Positions 61,484-64,000 of a stretch of 64,000 bases of DNA are shown piece after piece. The position numbers and the translations under genes are program-made. Under the pieces are notes generated by a model that worked only from the letters and a program-made list of their open reading frames with translations, did no database searches and was not told where the DNA came from. Location of the stretch: contig CAWGVO010000017.1 of the NCBI GenBank assembly GCA_963826055.1, positions 124,001-188,000 of the forward strand. The letters run 5' to 3'. The stretch comes from JBBDMC01 sp963826055. GTDB lineage: Bacteria; Pseudomonadota; Alphaproteobacteria; Rhizobiales; Kaistiaceae. Within the stretch, counting starts at the first letter, position 1; the number at the start of each line of letters is the position of its first letter.

Positions 61484-63216
61484 CAGGCTCCAGCCGCTCT
61501 TGCCGCCGGAGGAGTGCCGCTGGCGGACACCGCCTGGACCCGTACGGCGCGGGTCAGGCGGGTCATCACCTCGGCGCGTTCGCCAAAGGTCTCGACGCGG
61601 CCATCGCGCAAGAGCAGGATCTTGTCGACGGTCGCAAGCGTTGCGGGACGATGGGAGACGATGACCACCGTCGTGCCCTTCGCCTTCAGCTGGGCGACGC
61701 AATCGGCGAGCGCCGCGTCGCCATCGGAATCGAGGTTGGAACTGGGCTCGTCGAGCACCACCAAACTCGGATCGCCGAACACCGCTCGGGCAAGGGCAAT
61801 CCGCTGGCGATAGCCGCCGGAAAGAACGGCGCCGCCTTCTCCGACTTCCGTCTCGTAGCCGTTCGGCAGGCGGAGGATCATGTCGTGGACGCCGGCGAGG
61901 CGCGCCGCCTGCACGATCTCGGCGTCGGCGTCCGACTGGAAACGGCTGATGTTCGCCGCCACGGTGTCGGCGAAGAGCTCAATGTCCTGCGGCAGGTAGC
62001 CGAGATGGCGGCCGAGCGAATGATGCGACCAGATCGATACGTCCGCTTCGTCCAGGCGAACGGAGCCGGTGGTCGCCCTCACCACGCCGACCAGGTGGCG
62101 GGCGAGCGTCGACTTGCCGGCGCCCGACGGCCCGATGATGCCAAGCGCTTCTCCGGGCTCCAGACGGAACGACACGCCCTGCAGGATGAACTTGCTGGTG
62201 CCCGGCAGAGCGTAGCTCACGCCTTCGACCGACACGCGGCCGGCCGGTCGCGGGAGATTGATGGTGCGCTGGTGTTCCGGGTTGGCTTGCAGCAGGTCGC
62301 GGACGCGGGTGTAGGCGGCGCGGGCGCCGACGAGGTTGCGCCACGAGGCGACCACCTGCTCGATCGGTTGCAGGGCACGGCCGAGGAGCAGGCTGCCGGC
62401 GAAGATGGCGCCGACCGTCGTCAGCCGCTCGATGGCGAGATAGGCGCCGAGGCCGAGGATCACCGACTGCATCGACATGCGCAGGAAGCGGATGGCGCTC
62501 GACATGGCGGCGGCGCGGTCGCTGGCGACCGTCTGCCGCTCGAGAACGAGGTTGCGGTCGCGGCCCCAGCGCTTGAGCAGGCCGTCGACCATGCCCAGCG
62601 CCCGCACCGCTTCGGCGTTGCGCAGGCTCATCTCGGTGAAGTTGTAGACGCGGCTGGCGGCGATGTTGGCCTCGGCGAGCGGGTGGCGGATGAGCCACTG
62701 GTTGGCGATCGCCATGACGAACAGCACCACCGCCGAGCCCAGCGCGAAGAAGCCGAGGAGGGGGTGGAGCATGAAGATGACGCCGATGTAGATCGGCGAC
62801 CACGGCAGATCGAAGACAGCGTGGATGCCGCTGCCGGTGATCGTCTGGCGGAAGGTGTCGAAATCGCGAAGCGGCTGGCTGCGGACGGCATCGTTGACGC
62901 GGCCCTCGACGGTCGCGGCGACGACGCGGCCGGCAAGCAACCGGTCGAGGCGGATGCTGGCGCGGGTGAGGATGCGGGCGCGAACGCTGTCGAGGCCGGC
63001 GAGCGAGGCGAGCGCAGCGAGCAGGATGATGGTCAGCATCACCAGCGTAACGATGCTGCCGCTCGACACCACGCGGTCGTAGACCTGGAGCATGTAGAGC
63101 GGTGCGGCGAGGTAGAGCAGGTTGATGGCGAGGCTGAACAGGGCGGCCATGGCGAAATAGCCGCGGCATGCCTCGAAGGCGCGCGACATCTCAGCCGATT
63201 TCGGTTTCAGATTCAC
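61483..63216 (-). CDS. Type I secretion ABC permease/ATPase
   Basis: A 577-residue exporter half-transporter (PrtD/LapB family). About six membrane helices cover residues ~20-300 and the ATPase follows: Walker A GPSGAGKST, signature LSGGYRQRIALAR, Walker B LVVLDEPSSNLDSDG and the His-loop VIVSHRPATL. It exports a protein substrate with the HlyD partner encoded next. No peptidase-like N-terminal domain is present. The GTG at 63216, behind GGGGA, is favoured over a TTG at 63225 or an ATG at 63189. Confidence 0.93.
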   Translation of the reverse strand: MNLKPKSAEMSRAFEACRGYFAMAALFSLAINLLYLAAPLYMLQVYDRVVSSGSIVTLVMLTIILLAALASLAGLDSVRARILTRASIRLDRLLAGRVVAATVEGRVNDAVRSQPLRDFDTFRQTITGSGIHAVFDLPWSPIYIGVIFMLHPLLGFFALGSAVVLFVMAIANQWLIRHPLAEANIAASRVYNFTEMSLRNAEAVRALGMVDGLLKRWGRDRNLVLERQTVASDRAAAMSSAIRFLRMSMQSVILGLGAYLAIERLTTVGAIFAGSLLLGRALQPIEQVVASWRNLVGARAAYTRVRDLLQANPEHQRTINLPRPAGRVSVEGVSYALPGTSKFILQGVSFRLEPGEALGIIGPSGAGKSTLARHLVGVVRATTGSVRLDEADVSIWSHHSLGRHLGYLPQDIELFADTVAANISRFQSDADAEIVQAARLAGVHDMILRLPNGYETEVGEGGAVLSGGYRQRIALARAVFGDPSLVVLDEPSSNLDSDGDAALADCVAQLKAKGTTVVIVSHRPATLATVDKILLLRDGRVETFGERAEVMTRLTRAVRVQAVSASGTPPAARAAGA

Positions 63217-63390
63217 CCGGCCCAATCCCCACTCCCGGAACCCTTGTCCGTCGCATTAGCACCGCACCCGTTAAGGATGCCGAAACCAACAGGACTAACA
63301 GACCGTTAGGAGCGGGCAGGCGCGTCCGTTTGCGGGTGCCAGAACGCACCCGCGCGGGCTGGGGATCGCCTCAAATCGTCGGATTTGGCG

Positions 63391-64000
63391 TCAGTGCGCC
63401 TCGAGTTGCGCCAGGGCGTCCGGCAGGCCCTTGACGCTCACGTTGATCGTGATTTCGCGGCCATTGATGACCACAAACCTGGCGGTTGCCTTGTCGGTTT
63501 TGCCGAAGGTGTCGAGAAAGCTCTTCTCGACGGCTGCAACCGCCTGGCAGCCGCGGGTCGTGCAAAGCTGGAAGGGAATGACCAGCGGCTTGGGCGTTCC
63601 GGCCTCGATGGTGAGGCCGTGTCCGACAAAGATGTCGGTCGGAGTCTGCCAGGTCGAGACGAAGCCGCCCTTTCCGTCCTCACTGATGCGCCACAGGAAC
63701 AGGGTCTGCTTGGTCTGGGCGATGGAGATCTGCTGGGCGATGCCGCACGGTGTGCCGCCGTTGTTGGGCAGCTCGACGCAGCTGTAGATCCAGTCTCCGT
63801 AGGTCGCCTGCTTGACCACCTTCGGCTGATCGGCCGCCTGGTCGTTCGCGTCGGGAGCAGGCGGGGCATCGGCCTGCACCTGGGTTGGCTTGAGAGCGGG
63901 CGCTGCGGCGGGCGCGGACGCCGGGGCGGGGCCTGCCGCGATCTGCGTCGTGTGTGGCGATGTCCTCTGGATGTAGATCGCCGCCCCAAGGCCAGCGGCG
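63391..64000 (-). CDS. IalB-like protein, N terminus cut by window edge
   Basis: C-terminal 200 or so residues of an Invasion-associated locus B family protein, common in Rhizobiales. A hydrophobic segment (AAGLGAAIYIQ) begins at the window end, followed by a Pro/Ala-rich linker, then VKQATYGDWIYSCVELPNNG, CGIAQQISIAQTKQTLFLW, VGHGLTIEAGTPKPLVIPF and CTTRGCQAVA. Four cysteines suggest two disulfides. The homologue in Bartonella affects red-cell invasion, but the family is widespread and its general role is unknown. The end is 165 bp before the ABC gene, same strand. Confidence 0.85.
   Translation of the reverse strand, partial: AAGLGAAIYIQRTSPHTTQIAAGPAPASAPAAAPALKPTQVQADAPPAPDANDQAADQPKVVKQATYGDWIYSCVELPNNGGTPCGIAQQISIAQTKQTLFLWRISEDGKGGFVSTWQTPTDIFVGHGLTIEAGTPKPLVIPFQLCTTRGCQAVAAVEKSFLDTFGKTDKATARFVVINGREITINVSVKGLPDALAQLEAH

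Noticed and set aside
61399..63309. Long plus-strand open frame over the ABC exporter
   Set aside because: Antisense shadow; the minus strand has a complete exporter with all ATPase motifs.
1..64000. CRISPR arrays, rRNA or tmRNA
   Set aside because: No regularly spaced repeats and no conserved rRNA, SRP RNA or tmRNA segments were seen on either strand.

Overview
The window is chromosomal DNA of a high-GC alphaproteobacterium, most likely of the Hyphomicrobiales (Rhizobiales). The evidence is a set of families typical of that group: Usg, a DUF3126 gene beside cysE, DUF2336, an IalB-like protein, an MbfA-type iron exporter, a LapG-like transglutaminase peptidase, a PAS_5-type protein and a DUF6949-like protein. 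Genes are dense and on both strands. There is one tRNA gene (tRNA-Leu, anticodon UAA). I found no rRNA, insertion sequence, prophage or CRISPR array.

Layout. 1-4145: MFS transporter (cut by the window edge), a split XdhC pair with a MocA-like nucleotidyltransferase, a membrane-anchored cyclic-nucleotide-domain protein, Usg and a cyclophilin-like protein. 4150-12441: SDR, large membrane protein, then the Anbu neighbourhood (small two-helix membrane protein, Anbu proteasome-like peptidase, transglutaminase-like protein, alpha-E protein, circularly permuted ATP-grasp protein) and a metallophosphoesterase. 12877-20703: radC-map-sfsA, hemN with an FNR-like box, a CinA-like protein, gpt, a DUF4336 gene, a MetE-like gene and a PadR regulator with two operators. 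20900-29109: tRNA-Leu, HerA-like ATPase, malonyl-CoA synthetase and RquA (rhodoquinone synthesis) behind a consensus FNR/FixK box, FAD monooxygenase, zinc-finger protein, hydrolase, cysE. 29120-38983: ANL-family enzyme, outer-membrane barrel, orphan binding protein, gamma-carbonic anhydrase, S1C protease, LapG-like peptidase, tandem PilZ protein, PAS protein, rhomboid protease. 39077-48407: CBS protein, hisI, folE, Fe-S scaffold, a 45-aa small gene, yidD, mbfA, a GGDEF-EAL sensor, CHRD protein, thrS. 48418-58922: small secreted proteins, LuxR-type regulator, nitroreductase, cytochrome c, DUF2336, an acetyltransferase/glycosyltransferase pair, nadK, purU-folD. 59218-64000: Gly/Ser-rich exported protein, a type I secretion ABC/HlyD pair and an IalB-like protein (cut by the edge).

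How genes work together. The Anbu-linked set is a known but biochemically obscure module, predicted to make and break a small peptide or amide product. rquA with a consensus FNR box and hemN with a related palindrome point to shared control of low-oxygen metabolism. The GGDEF-EAL sensor, tandem PilZ protein and LapG-like peptidase belong to a c-di-GMP output theme. folE, purU and folD are folate and one-carbon genes but are not one operon.

Data caution. Six genes (ATP-grasp, DUF4336, MetE-like, malonyl-CoA synthetase, gamma-carbonic anhydrase, GGDEF-EAL) are each broken by exactly one extra base. In every case removing one base restores a full-length family member. So many one-base insertions and no other damage suggests sequencing or assembly error rather than real decay. 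They are listed as frameshifted genes under the pseudogene type, but each is probably intact in the cell.
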